This document shows positions 40,848-50,861 of a stretch of DNA of 51,037 nt, one piece after another. A program made the position numbers and the translations under genes. Positions within the stretch are counted from its first letter, which is position 1. Every line of letters starts with the position of its first letter. This stretch comes from Pseudomonas extremorientalis (GTDB lineage: Bacteria; Pseudomonadota; Gammaproteobacteria; Pseudomonadales; Pseudomonadaceae): positions 1 through 51,037 of the forward strand of contig NZ_MDGK01000034.1 of NCBI RefSeq assembly GCF_001870465.1, written 5' to 3'. The notes beneath the pieces were generated by a model that had not been told where the DNA came from, searched no databases, and saw nothing but the letters and a program-made list of their open reading frames with translations.

Positions 40848-41735
40848 ATGACACAGGCAACCGCTTTGCGCGTACAGGCCTTCACCACCGGTGATGTGGC
40901 CGCTCAATGCAGTGCGACACCCGGCTGGGTGCAGCAGTACCAACAGATGTCCCCGGGGCATTTTGCCGGGCGCATCCGCTACCTCGACCTGCAAGGCGTG
41001 GAGGTGTACGAAGAGTGCATGAACACCCGCGTCGAGCAGCATTTCAATGCGCCCGCCGGCTCCCTGGCGTTCTGTTTCGACGGCAGCGACAACGCGCTGT
41101 ACCTGCTCAATGGCGAAAGCCGCAACACCTGGATCACCCCGGAAAACTACCGTGAAGTAGCGGTGGTGTTCGGCCCGCAGTTCGTGCAGCGCCATGGGTT
41201 GGAGGTGGCGACGCTGGAAGGTTTGTTCATGGCGCCGCTGACCGGCCAGCAGAACGCGTTGTTCGCCCGTTGGCTCAGTGGCACGCTGACACGCTTGTCC
41301 ACGGTCAGCGACCCTGCCGCGCTTATCCAGCAATTGCTCGACGATTGCCTGTTCATCCTCGACAACGCCTGCGTGTGCCTGGACCGCAGCTCCTTGCAGC
41401 GCCGCAACGAAGAACGCCGGCTGATGGCGCGCATCGGCGAATGGGCAGCAGACGCGCCGGACGAAACGGTCAACCTGCTGGAACTGGCGCAGATTGCCGG
41501 GGTGCCGTTGCGCCAATTGCAACAGGGGTTCAAGACCTACACCGGGATGAGCCCGGCGCAGTGGTTGCGCTTGCGCAGGTTGAATGGGGCGCGGCGGGAG
41601 TTGCTCAATTCAACCGGGACCACCGTGGCTGAGGTGGCGATGAATTGGTCGTTCTGGCATTTGGGGCGGTTTTCCAACAGCTACCGCGCCCTGTTCAAAG
41701 AGCTTCCAAGCGAAACCCTGAAGCGTTCCGTTTGA
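40848..41735 (+). CDS. AraC-family transcriptional regulator
   Basis: The 295-residue regulator has an unassigned N-terminal domain (QQMSPGHFAGRIRYLDLQG, WITPENYREVAVVF) and a C-terminal AraC double helix-turn-helix (NLLELAQIAGVPLRQLQQGF, then GMSPAQWLRLRRLNGARREL and VAEVAMNWSFWHLGRFSNSY). The N-terminal pattern resembles EutR/OruR-like regulators that sense small amines or amino acids. It is divergent from the puuA operon with a 139-base gap, so control of polyamine use is likely but inferred. Confidence 0.85.
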   Translation: MTQATALRVQAFTTGDVAAQCSATPGWVQQYQQMSPGHFAGRIRYLDLQGVEVYEECMNTRVEQHFNAPAGSLAFCFDGSDNALYLLNGESRNTWITPENYREVAVVFGPQFVQRHGLEVATLEGLFMAPLTGQQNALFARWLSGTLTRLSTVSDPAALIQQLLDDCLFILDNACVCLDRSSLQRRNEERRLMARIGEWAADAPDETVNLLELAQIAGVPLRQLQQGFKTYTGMSPAQWLRLRRLNGARRELLNSTGTTVAEVAMNWSFWHLGRFSNSYRALFKELPSETLKRSV

Positions 41736-41749
41736 AATCCAATCCAAAT

Positions 41750-41777
41750 GGTGGGAGGGGGCTTGCCCCCTCCCACA
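41750..41777. repeat. Single REP palindrome
   Basis: GGTGGGAGGGGGCTTGCCCC followed by CTCCCAC forms a tight hairpin between the convergent regulator and acoC stops. Confidence 0.85.
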
Positions 41778-41789
41778 GTTGATTGCATT

Positions 41790-42893
41790 TCAAGGTTGGG
41801 ATTTGAGGAAGGCGGCCATCACCTGGTTGACCCGCTCCGCCGCCTCCAACTGCACCATATGCCCCTGCCCCGGCAGAATCTCCACCTGGGCATCCAACCC
41901 CTCGGCATGCCGGGCCGGGATGATCGCATCGTCACTGCCCCAGATCACCAGGCTCGGCTGCCGGCCCACGCGATGACGTAAGTCCAGCTTCTGTCGTCCG
42001 CCCTCGAACAACGCGGTATTGAGCTGCTGCAGCGCCTTGTCCACCCCTTCCAGGCGCTTGAACTTGAGCATGTCCTCCAGCATCTGCCGCGTCACCAGCG
42101 CGGGGTCGCTGAACAGTTGGGTCAGTGGCGGCTTGAGCGCATTGCGGTTGCTGGCGTCGGCAAACCCTTGCAAGTAATCGCCGTTGATCTCCTGGCCGAG
42201 GCCGGCGCTGGCGATCAGAGTCAATGAGGCAACACGCGCGGGCGCCTGGTCGGCAACGGTCAGTGCGACCAGCCCGCCCATGGAATGCCCGGCCAGGTGT
42301 ACGCGGTCGAGCCTGAGGTGATCGAGCAAGGCCAGCACCGCAAGGCTCAGCTCCTCGGCATCGCCGCTGCGCAGTTGCTTGCCCGACTCGCCATGCCCTG
42401 GCAGGTCCAGGGCGATTACCCGGCGTTCGGCGGCCAATACCGGTTGGTTGAACAGCCAGTTGTTCAGATCCCCCCCGAATCCGTGAATCAGTACCAACGG
42501 CGTGCCACCCTCGCCCAGCTCGAGATAGCGCAACAGACGCCCGCCTATCTCGACTTTCTGCGCACTCGGTCCCGAAGCTTCGGTTTCGGCGCTGCTGGAG
42601 ACAAACCCGGCATTGAAGCTGTCGATCACCGCATCGATTTCCTCTTCGGTGGCTTCGCCCTCCACCACAATCCCCAGCAACGCGCCCACCGGCAGGGTTT
42701 CGTCGCTCAGTGCCAACACACGGCGCAGGACGCCACTGAACGGCGCCTCGACACTGCTGGAGAGCTTATCGGTCTCCACGTCCAGCACTTCTTCGCCCTT
42801 CTCCACCCGGTCGCCAGGTTGCTTGAGCCAGACATCGATGCGCCCCTCGGTCATCGACAGCCCCCACTTGGGCATGGTCAAGGTATGGATCAT
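41790..42893 (-). CDS. acoC: Acetoin dehydrogenase E2-like subunit, lipoyl domain plus alpha/beta hydrolase
   Basis: The 367-residue protein has an N-terminal lipoyl domain (LTMPKWGLSMTEGRIDVWLK) with the modified Lys in DVETDKLSSSVEAP near residue 44. The C-terminal part (~130-365) is an alpha/beta hydrolase: LVLIHGFGGDLNNW, nucleophile elbow HLAGHSMGGL, and the His in GQGHMVQLE. This is the AcoC architecture of Pseudomonas and Cupriavidus, in which the hydrolase fold replaces the usual acyltransferase domain. It passes the acetyl group from acetoin cleavage to CoA. The start overlaps the acoB stop by four bases (ATGA). Confidence 0.9.
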   Translation of the reverse strand: MIHTLTMPKWGLSMTEGRIDVWLKQPGDRVEKGEEVLDVETDKLSSSVEAPFSGVLRRVLALSDETLPVGALLGIVVEGEATEEEIDAVIDSFNAGFVSSSAETEASGPSAQKVEIGGRLLRYLELGEGGTPLVLIHGFGGDLNNWLFNQPVLAAERRVIALDLPGHGESGKQLRSGDAEELSLAVLALLDHLRLDRVHLAGHSMGGLVALTVADQAPARVASLTLIASAGLGQEINGDYLQGFADASNRNALKPPLTQLFSDPALVTRQMLEDMLKFKRLEGVDKALQQLNTALFEGGRQKLDLRHRVGRQPSLVIWGSDDAIIPARHAEGLDAQVEILPGQGHMVQLEAAERVNQVMAAFLKSQP

Positions 42894-43909
42894 GCGGCGT
42901 TCCTCTTGTCGGCGATCTTCAGCACCGCGGCTTCGATCTTCGCGGCGTTGGGGATGTACAGGTCTTCCAGCGCATCGGAGAACGGCACCGGCGTGTGCGG
43001 CGCGGTGACCATTTCGATTGGCGCGCGCAGGAAAGAAAAACCCTGCTGGGCGACCAATGCACTGATATCGGTGGCAATCGAGCAGCGCGGGTTGGACTCG
43101 TCGATCACCACCAGGCGCCCGGTTTTTTCCACGCTTTCGAGGATGCTGTCTGCATCCAACGGACTGGTGGTGCGCAGGTCCAGCACCTCGCAATCGATGC
43201 CTTGTCGCGCCAGGCTGGTCGCGGCTTCCAGGGCGATGTGCACCATTCGCCCGTAGGTCACCAGGGTCACATCCCTGCCCTCGCGGACAAAATTGGCTTC
43301 ACCGAAAGGCACGGTGTACAGCTCTTCGGGCACTTCGCCCTGCAGGCTGTAGAGCATCTTGTGCTCGAGGAAGATCACCGGGTCATTGTCGCGGATCGCC
43401 TGGATCAACATGCCCTTGGCGTCATAGGGCGTGGCCGGGCACACCACCTTGAGGCCGGGAATGTGGGTCCACATCGAGGTGAGCATCTGCGAATGCTGGG
43501 CGGCCGCCCGCAGCCCGGCGCCGTACATGGCGCGCACTACCAGCGGCGTGGTGGTCTTGCCGCCGAACATGTAGCGGAACTTGGCGGCCTGGTTGAGCAA
43601 CTGGTCGAGGCAGCAGCCGATAAAGTCGACGAACATCAGTTCGCACACCGGGCGCATGCCACGGGTGGCGGCGCCGACGGCCATGCCCACGTAGCCGACT
43701 TCGGACAGCGGCGCATCGAGCACGCGGTCGGGAAACTCCGGGTACAGGCCCTTGGTCACGCCAAGCACACCGCCCCAGGCGTCCTGCTCGCCAGGGGAAC
43801 CGGTGCCGCCGGACACGTCCTGGCCGATGATGAACACGCTCTGGTCGCGGCGCATTTCCTGGGCCAGGGCTTCGTTGATTGCCTGCTGGTAGCTGATTTT
43901 GCGAGCCAT
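42890..43909 (-). CDS. acoB: Acetoin dehydrogenase E1 beta subunit
   Basis: The 339-residue transketolase-like beta subunit (KISYQQAINEALAQEMRRDQ, VFIIGQDVSGGTGSPGEQDA, DAPLSEVGYVGMAVGAATRG, SPLDADSILESVEKTGRLVV) forms the heterotetramer with AcoA that cleaves acetoin using thiamine diphosphate. It is 23 bases after acoA and overlaps acoC. The ribosome site GGAGAGAA is well placed. Confidence 0.93.
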   Translation of the reverse strand: MARKISYQQAINEALAQEMRRDQSVFIIGQDVSGGTGSPGEQDAWGGVLGVTKGLYPEFPDRVLDAPLSEVGYVGMAVGAATRGMRPVCELMFVDFIGCCLDQLLNQAAKFRYMFGGKTTTPLVVRAMYGAGLRAAAQHSQMLTSMWTHIPGLKVVCPATPYDAKGMLIQAIRDNDPVIFLEHKMLYSLQGEVPEELYTVPFGEANFVREGRDVTLVTYGRMVHIALEAATSLARQGIDCEVLDLRTTSPLDADSILESVEKTGRLVVIDESNPRCSIATDISALVAQQGFSFLRAPIEMVTAPHTPVPFSDALEDLYIPNAAKIEAAVLKIADKRNAA

Positions 43910-43932
43910 GAAATTCTCTCCACGAATTGTTG

Positions 43933-44913
43933 TTATGAGTGGTAGGCGACGTAGACATCGCTGAGCAGGTCGGCGGCCTGGGGCTTGGGATCCGACTTGG
44001 CCAGGCGCACGGCGTCGTCGATGAGCTGGGCGACCTCGCCATCGATGCGCTCGAATTGCGCCGCGTCCAGCCAGCCTTCAGCGCTGCAACGCTGGCGGAA
44101 CAGCGCCAGGCAATCGGCGTGTTCACGCAGGTTCTTCACTTCATCGGGGCCGCGATAGGTTTGTGCATCGCCTTCGAAATGGCCGTAGAAGCGGCTCAAT
44201 TTCACTTCGACCAAGGTTGGCCCGTCGCCCTTGCGCGCACGTTCCACGGCAACACCAAGCGCTGCGTGCACGGCGAAGAAATCATTGCCATCGACGATCA
44301 CCCCCGGCATGCCAAACCCCACGGCACGCTCGGCGATGTCCTTGCACGCTACCGACCAACCGGATCCGGTGGCCTCGGCATAGCCGTTGTTTTCCGCAAC
44401 GAACAGGCACGGCAGTTTCATGATCGAGGCCAGGTTCATCGCTTCGAACACCGCACCTTCGTTGGAGCCACCGTCGCCAAAGAACGCCACGGCCACGCCC
44501 TGGCTGCCCTTGAGCCTGGAGGCCAGCGCCGCACCGGCCGCCAACGGTGCACCCGCGCCGACAATGCCGTTGGCGCCGAGCATGCCCTTCTCCTGGTCGG
44601 CAATGTGCATGGAGCCGCCTTTACCGCCACACACACCGGTTTTCTTGCCGTAGATCTCGGCCATCATGCCGAACACATCCACGCCCTTGGCGATGCAATG
44701 GCCGTGGCCACGGTGGTTGGAGGCGATGCAATCTTCATCGTTGAGGTGAGCCATGACTCCGGCGGCACTGGCTTCCTGGCCGGCGTAGAGGTGCACGAAA
44801 CCGGGGATCTCGCCGGTGGCGAATTCCACGTGCAGGCGTTCTTCGAAATCACGGATGGTGCGCATCACGGTGTAGGCATGCAGCAGTTGATCGGTGGACA
44901 GGTGAGTGGACAT
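43933..44913 (-). CDS. acoA: Acetoin dehydrogenase E1 alpha subunit, thiamine diphosphate-dependent
   Basis: The 326-residue alpha subunit has the E1 layout: MRTIRDFEERLHVEFATGEI, HLYAGQEASAAGVMAHL, IASNHRGHGHCIAKG, GGKGGSMHIAD, and the cofactor motif GDGGSNEGAVFEAM followed by FVAENNGYAEAT. It decarboxylates or cleaves acetoin to acetaldehyde and a bound acetyl group. Start 44913 has TGGAGAA upstream; the longer frame runs into the promoter and is rejected. A sigma-54 promoter lies 64-80 bases upstream. It begins the acoABC unit. Confidence 0.93.
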   Translation of the reverse strand: MSTHLSTDQLLHAYTVMRTIRDFEERLHVEFATGEIPGFVHLYAGQEASAAGVMAHLNDEDCIASNHRGHGHCIAKGVDVFGMMAEIYGKKTGVCGGKGGSMHIADQEKGMLGANGIVGAGAPLAAGAALASRLKGSQGVAVAFFGDGGSNEGAVFEAMNLASIMKLPCLFVAENNGYAEATGSGWSVACKDIAERAVGFGMPGVIVDGNDFFAVHAALGVAVERARKGDGPTLVEVKLSRFYGHFEGDAQTYRGPDEVKNLREHADCLALFRQRCSAEGWLDAAQFERIDGEVAQLIDDAVRLAKSDPKPQAADLLSDVYVAYHS

Positions 44914-44976
44914 CTTGTTGTTCTCCAGGTTGTCTCGGCACACAGAAGGCTGATCGTGGTCAGCTACAGGGCCTTC

Positions 44977-44993
44977 AGCACAGCCTGTGCCAA
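44977..44993 (-). promoter_or_regulatory. Sigma-54 promoter of acoABC
   Basis: On the minus strand TTGGCAC-AGGCT-GTGCT keeps the invariant GG and GC of the -24/-12 elements with the required 10-base spacing. It differs from the consensus TTGGCACG-N4-TTGCT only at the eighth base and the first T of the -12 box. It lies 64 bases before acoA, and AcoR is a sigma-54 activator, so context agrees. Confidence 0.85.
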
Positions 44994-45059
44994 GGCCGTA
45001 AAAAACCTGGCATAACCTTGATCCAGAGCGGTTGTCGCAACCGGGCCGGGATCGCAGAA

Positions 45060-45095
45060 TGAGACGCGGCATTGCGACTCGAAGGCGGCGTCTCA
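45060..45095. promoter_or_regulatory. Predicted AcoR half-site pair, distal
   Basis: TGAGACGC (45060-45067) and GCGTCTCA (45088-45095) are inverted half-sites 20 bases apart, identical to the arms of the neighbouring perfect palindrome. They lie about 70-100 bases upstream of the sigma-54 promoter, where enhancers for such promoters normally lie. Confidence 0.6.
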
Positions 45096-45102
45096 GCCGG
45101 TT

Positions 45103-45119
45103 TGAGACGCTGCGTCTCA
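45103..45119. promoter_or_regulatory. Predicted AcoR operator, perfect 17-base palindrome
   Basis: TGAGACGC-T-GCGTCTCA is a perfect palindrome 110-126 bases upstream of the acoA -24 box and 93 bases before acoR. The same TGAGAC-N5-GTCTCA pattern recurs before the acetoin reductase gene. Confidence 0.7.
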
Positions 45120-45211
45120 GCCCGGGCTGTTGGTCAGGCCGCGCTTGTCGTGCCCGACGCATGCGCGCTTAATGGCGGGCATAACAACAAAGACCGAGAA
45201 CCGGAGGCCTT

Positions 45212-47074
<1,863 letters not shown>

Positions 47075-47091
47075 TACAACGGGGTCAACAC

Positions 47092-47181
47092 TGTGGGAGG
47101 GGGCTTGCCCCCGATGGCGGTGGACCAGCTAATACTTCCAGTGGCTGACACACTGCTATCGGGGGCAAGCCCCCTCCCACA
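47092..47181. repeat. Paired REP element
   Basis: Inverted REP copies lie in the gap between the convergent acoR and reductase genes. Confidence 0.9.
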
Positions 47182-47204
47182 TTGGACTGGGTACATCTGA
47201 GATG

Positions 47205-47984
47205 TCAGCGGTAGACAAGGCCACCGTCGATCAGCGGCGATTGCCCGGTCATGTAGTCCGCATCCGGCCCGGCCAGGTACGCGACCAGCCCTGCCACATC
47301 CTCCGGCGTCTGCGCCCGGCCCAAGGCGATGCCATCCACATACTTCTTGTAGGTCGCACCGACTTCGGCGCCGGTGATCTCGGCCATGCGCTTGTCGATC
47401 TCGACCCACATATCGGTGCCCACCACGCCCGGACAGTAGGCGTTTACGGTAATCCCGGCGCTCGCCAACTCCTTGGCCGCCGCCTGGGTCAAGGCACGTA
47501 CGGCAAACTTGGTGGCCGAGTACACCCCCAGCAGCGCAAAACCTTCATGGCCGGCGATGGAGCAGGCGTTGATGATCTTGCCCTTCTGCTTGAGCGCCTT
47601 GAATTTCTTGCCGGCGGCCTGGATGCCCCACAACACGCCCTGCACGTTGATGCCCAGGGTGCGCTCGACCTGTTCCGGGCTGACGTCCAACAGCGAATCG
47701 ATCTGCGCCACACCGGCATTGTTGACGATGATGTGGAAGCCACCCAGGGTCAGGTGCGCATGCTCCACCGCCGCCACCACCTGTTCGCGCTTGGACACGT
47801 CAGCGACGAACACCGAGACCTTGCGGCCCAGCGCGACGACTTCGGCGGCCACGGCTTCGAGCTTGGCGCCATTGATGTCCACCAAGGCGATATCGGCACC
47901 GTCCTGTGCCAGGCGCAAGGCGATGGCCCGGCCAATGCCCTGCCCGGCGCCGGTCACCAGCGCGACTTTTCCAGCAATACTCAT
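47205..47984 (-). CDS. budC: Acetoin reductase / 2,3-butanediol dehydrogenase, SDR type (BudC-like)
   Basis: The 259-residue SDR has VALVTGAGQGIGRAIALRLA for NAD binding, Asp after strand two (LVDINGA), NNAGVAQ, and YSATKFAVRALTQAA with the catalytic Tyr and Lys. GGFHIIVNNAG, INVQGVLWGIQAAGKKFK, INACSIAGHEGF, VNAYCPGVVGTDMWVEID and DYMTGQSPLIDGG correspond closely to Klebsiella BudC as I know it. It interconverts acetoin with 2,3-butanediol, feeding AcoABC. Start 47984 follows AGGAG. An AcoR-like palindrome lies 88 bases upstream. The longer frame start is not supported. Confidence 0.87.
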   Translation of the reverse strand: MSIAGKVALVTGAGQGIGRAIALRLAQDGADIALVDINGAKLEAVAAEVVALGRKVSVFVADVSKREQVVAAVEHAHLTLGGFHIIVNNAGVAQIDSLLDVSPEQVERTLGINVQGVLWGIQAAGKKFKALKQKGKIINACSIAGHEGFALLGVYSATKFAVRALTQAAAKELASAGITVNAYCPGVVGTDMWVEIDKRMAEITGAEVGATYKKYVDGIALGRAQTPEDVAGLVAYLAGPDADYMTGQSPLIDGGLVYR

Positions 47985-48071
47985 GGGGTTCTCCTGCAAT
48001 TGATGAGGGAAGCCTTGTCTATCGCAGGCGTGCTGCGGGCTGTCGAGGTGCACATGGATTGGCATGCGGCC

Positions 48072-48088
48072 TGAGACGGGATGTCTCA
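48072..48088. promoter_or_regulatory. Predicted AcoR operator before the acetoin reductase gene
   Basis: TGAGAC-GGGAT-GTCTCA has the same arms and spacing as the site at 45103-45119. It lies 88 bases before the reductase start and 81 bases before the divergent receptor gene. I see no clear sigma-54 promoter on the reductase strand. Confidence 0.65.
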
Positions 48089-48109
48089 AGGTGCGAATCA
48101 TTCTTGTAA

Positions 48110-48121
48110 AAGTGCGCACTT
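48110..48121. promoter_or_regulatory. 12-base perfect palindrome before the TonB receptor
   Basis: AAGTGCGCACTT lies 47 bases before the receptor start. It is not a Fur box; it may be an operator for a different regulator. Confidence 0.3.
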
Positions 48122-48168
48122 ATGCCTAGCTTATGCGCCCCCCGCCCGCGCTTTAAGGCCCTGCCCCC

Positions 48169-50322
48169 ATGGTTTTGCGTTTTCGTCCCGTCGTCACCTC
48201 ACGTTTCGCCCTCGGTCTGCTGCTCAGCGGCGGCATCGGTCACAGCCTGGCGGCAGACCTTGAACTGCCGGCGGTGAAGGTCCAGGGTCAGGATGCATCC
48301 GGCTACCGCAGCGACACCGCCTCGGTGAGCGGCGTCGACGAAGCGCCACTGCTCGACACCCCGGCCTCGATCACGGTGATCAACGCCGCACTGATCAAGG
48401 ACCAGCAAGCGCGCCTGCTCAGTGAAGTACTGCGCAACGACGCCTCGGTGGGCGACAGCTATGCGCCCATCGGCTACTACGAAAACTTTGTGGTGCGCGG
48501 CTTTTCGCTGAATGCGGCGAGCAGCTACAAGATCAATGGACGCACCATCACCGGCGAGCAGAACGTCGCGCTGGAGAACAAGCAGCAGGTCGAAGTGCTC
48601 AAGGGCCTGGCCGGCCTGCAGAGCGGGATTTCCGAACCCAGCGGCGTGATCAACTACGTGACCAAGCGCCCAGAAGACGTGCGCTCGGTGACCGTTTCCA
48701 CCGATGATCGCGGCAGCGGCTATGTCGCCACCGACGTCGGTGGCTGGTTCGGCAGCGAGCAACAATTCGGCCTGCGCGCCAACGTCGCCCACGAAGACCT
48801 CGCCTCCTACGTGGAACACGCCAATGGCCAGCGCGATTTTGTGTCCCTGGCCTTTGACTGGAACATCAGCCCCGATGCCGTATTGCAACTGGACGCCGAG
48901 TACCAGGACAAGCAACAACGCTCGGTGCCGGGCTACCAATTGCTGGGCGGCACCGAGGTGCCACACGGGGCCTCACCGAAGAAACTGCTGGGGCACCAGA
49001 GCGGGTCCAGGCAGGTGGGCATTGATTCGCTGAATCTCAACGGCAAGTTTGAATACCGCTTCAATGATCAGTGGAAAGGCAGCGTGAGCGCGGCGCGCAG
49101 CAAGGTGGTGATCGATGACTACAGTTCGTTTGCCTATGGTTGCTTCTATGTGACCGATTGCGGCACCGCCTTCTTCAGCCCCACCGGCGACTACGACGTC
49201 TACGACTACCGCAGCCCCGACGACACCCGCCGCGACGACGAAGTGCAGGCGGCCATGACCGGGCTGTTCAACACGGGCAGCCTGGGTCATGAACTGACGT
49301 TTGGCACCAGCGCCTTTCGCCGGATAGTCGACAAGCGCAAGTCGGTCAACGAATACATCGGCAGCACCAATATCAACGTCGACGCCCCAACTTTCACCCC
49401 CACCGACAAGCCGCTGAACGACAGCCATCGCAACCTCGACAGTCGCCAGTACGGCCTGTTCGTCACCGACCGCATCCGCCTCAACGAGCAATGGCAAACC
49501 ATCCTCGGTGGCCGCGAAGTGCGTCTGGACGAACAAGCCTTCGACGGTACCTCTGGTGACGAGGTACGGCATACCCAGCAGTACGTGTTCCTGCCCCAGG
49601 CGTCGTTGATCTACAAACCGGTCGAAAACATCTCGCTCTACACCAGCTACAGCAAAGGCCTGTCCCTGGGCGGTCAGGCGCCGTGGACAACCAGAAACGA
49701 AGGCGAAACCCTCGCCCCCACCACCTCACGCCAAATCGAAGCCGGGGTGAAATACGACTGGCGCCGCATCAGCTTCGCCGCCGCCGTGTTCCAGACCCGC
49801 CAGGCCTATCAGTACGCCAAGCCAGATGGCACGGGCAAATTCGACTACGTGCAGCAAGGCGAGCAAAAGAACACCGGGCTGGAATTGTCAGCCAACGGCT
49901 GGGCCACCGAACGCCTGCAGATCGCAACCAGCGTGGCGGCGATTCGTGCGCGAGTGACCGGCAGCGGCACAGCGGACTACGAAGGCCACCAGGCGATCAA
50001 CGTGCCCAAGCTGCGCGCCAGTGTGTATGCCGACTATGCGTTGCCCTGGGTGAACGGCCTGGCGGTGCTGGGCGGCGTGCAATACAGCGCCAAGAAGTAC
50101 GCCAACCGCAGCGGCAATGTGCAAGTGGGGGATTACGCGGTGGTGAATGTGGGCAGCCGCTACACCACCCAGGTGAGCGGCTATGACACGGTGTTCCGCC
50201 TGAGCGTCGACAACCTGTTCGACAAGCGCTACTGGCGCGACGCGGGCGAGTACATGGGCGATGACTACCTGTTCCAGGGCGCGCCATTGACGGCGCGCCT
50301 GAGTGCTTCGGTGAATTTCTGA
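48169..50322 (+). CDS. TonB-dependent siderophore receptor
   Basis: The 717-residue outer-membrane receptor has a signal peptide (RFALGLLLSGGIGHSLAA) and a plug (~40-170; DTPASITVINAALIKDQQAR, LSEVLRNDASVGDSYAPIGY, NFVVRGFSLNAASSYKINGR, QQVEVLKGLAGLQSGISEPS, GVINYVTKRP). The barrel ends in Phe (LSASVNF). These plug motifs are typical of hydroxamate-type siderophore receptors (TIGR01783). No signalling domain precedes the plug. A poor ribosome site (AAGG) lies 13 bases upstream. I see no convincing Fur box in the 184-base gap, only an AT-richer stretch. The ligand is not predictable from this alone. Confidence 0.88.
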   Translation: MVLRFRPVVTSRFALGLLLSGGIGHSLAADLELPAVKVQGQDASGYRSDTASVSGVDEAPLLDTPASITVINAALIKDQQARLLSEVLRNDASVGDSYAPIGYYENFVVRGFSLNAASSYKINGRTITGEQNVALENKQQVEVLKGLAGLQSGISEPSGVINYVTKRPEDVRSVTVSTDDRGSGYVATDVGGWFGSEQQFGLRANVAHEDLASYVEHANGQRDFVSLAFDWNISPDAVLQLDAEYQDKQQRSVPGYQLLGGTEVPHGASPKKLLGHQSGSRQVGIDSLNLNGKFEYRFNDQWKGSVSAARSKVVIDDYSSFAYGCFYVTDCGTAFFSPTGDYDVYDYRSPDDTRRDDEVQAAMTGLFNTGSLGHELTFGTSAFRRIVDKRKSVNEYIGSTNINVDAPTFTPTDKPLNDSHRNLDSRQYGLFVTDRIRLNEQWQTILGGREVRLDEQAFDGTSGDEVRHTQQYVFLPQASLIYKPVENISLYTSYSKGLSLGGQAPWTTRNEGETLAPTTSRQIEAGVKYDWRRISFAAAVFQTRQAYQYAKPDGTGKFDYVQQGEQKNTGLELSANGWATERLQIATSVAAIRARVTGSGTADYEGHQAINVPKLRASVYADYALPWVNGLAVLGGVQYSAKKYANRSGNVQVGDYAVVNVGSRYTTQVSGYDTVFRLSVDNLFDKRYWRDAGEYMGDDYLFQGAPLTARLSASVNF

Positions 50323-50325
50323 GGC

Positions 50326-50763
50326 TTACTTCGGCATCTTGCGGAAACCCACGGCCAGGCGGTTCCAGCTGTTGATGGTGGCGATGGCCACGCTGAGGTC
50401 GACCTGTTCCTTGGGGCTGAACTCGGCGGCCAGTGCGTTGAAGTCTTCATCCGGCGCGTGGGTGTGGCTGATCAGGGTAAGGCTTTCAGCCCAAGCCAAT
50501 GCAGCGCGTTCACGCGGGGTGAAGAACGGCGTTTCGCGCCAGGCTGACACGGTGTACAGGCGACGTTCGGTCTCGCCACCTTTGCGGGCGTCGGCGGTGT
50601 GCATGTCGAGGCAGAAGGCACAGCCGTTGATCTGCGACACCCGCAGGCGTATCAGTTCCAGCAGTGGCAGCTCGATGGAGAGTTTGCCCACGGCGGCTTC
50701 CAGGGCGAGCATGGCTTTCATGGCGTCTGGGGAGGCGGTGTAGAAGTCGGTACGGGGTTGCAT
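50326..50763 (-). CDS. AhpD/carboxymuconolactone decarboxylase-family protein
   Basis: The 145-residue protein has the AhpD-like core INGCAFCLDMHTADARKGGE, with the CxxC and a His a few residues later, which act in disulphide-linked peroxide reduction in this family. Helical segments flank it (LPLLELIRLRVSQ; ERAALAWAESLTLISHTHAP; VDLSVAIATINSWNRLAVGF). It probably acts as a peroxide- or alkylhydroperoxide-related thiol protein. It is convergent with the receptor gene, three bases away. GGAG precedes the start. Confidence 0.85.
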   Translation of the reverse strand: MQPRTDFYTASPDAMKAMLALEAAVGKLSIELPLLELIRLRVSQINGCAFCLDMHTADARKGGETERRLYTVSAWRETPFFTPRERAALAWAESLTLISHTHAPDEDFNALAAEFSPKEQVDLSVAIATINSWNRLAVGFRKMPK

Positions 50764-50861
50764 GGTGATGCTCCAGGGCAGTGGGGATTGATGGCTAGGT
50801 TAGTCATCGGGCCTTGGGGGAGGAATAGCCAATTCGGGGTAAGAATGGGTGACCAATTTTT

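Noticed and set aside
47985..48071. Sigma-54 promoter for budC
   Set aside because: No GG-N10-GC pair with a credible -24/-12 context on the minus strand.
48089..48168. Fur box before the TonB receptor
   Set aside because: GAATCATTCTTG is only a partial resemblance to the Fur consensus; not enough to call.
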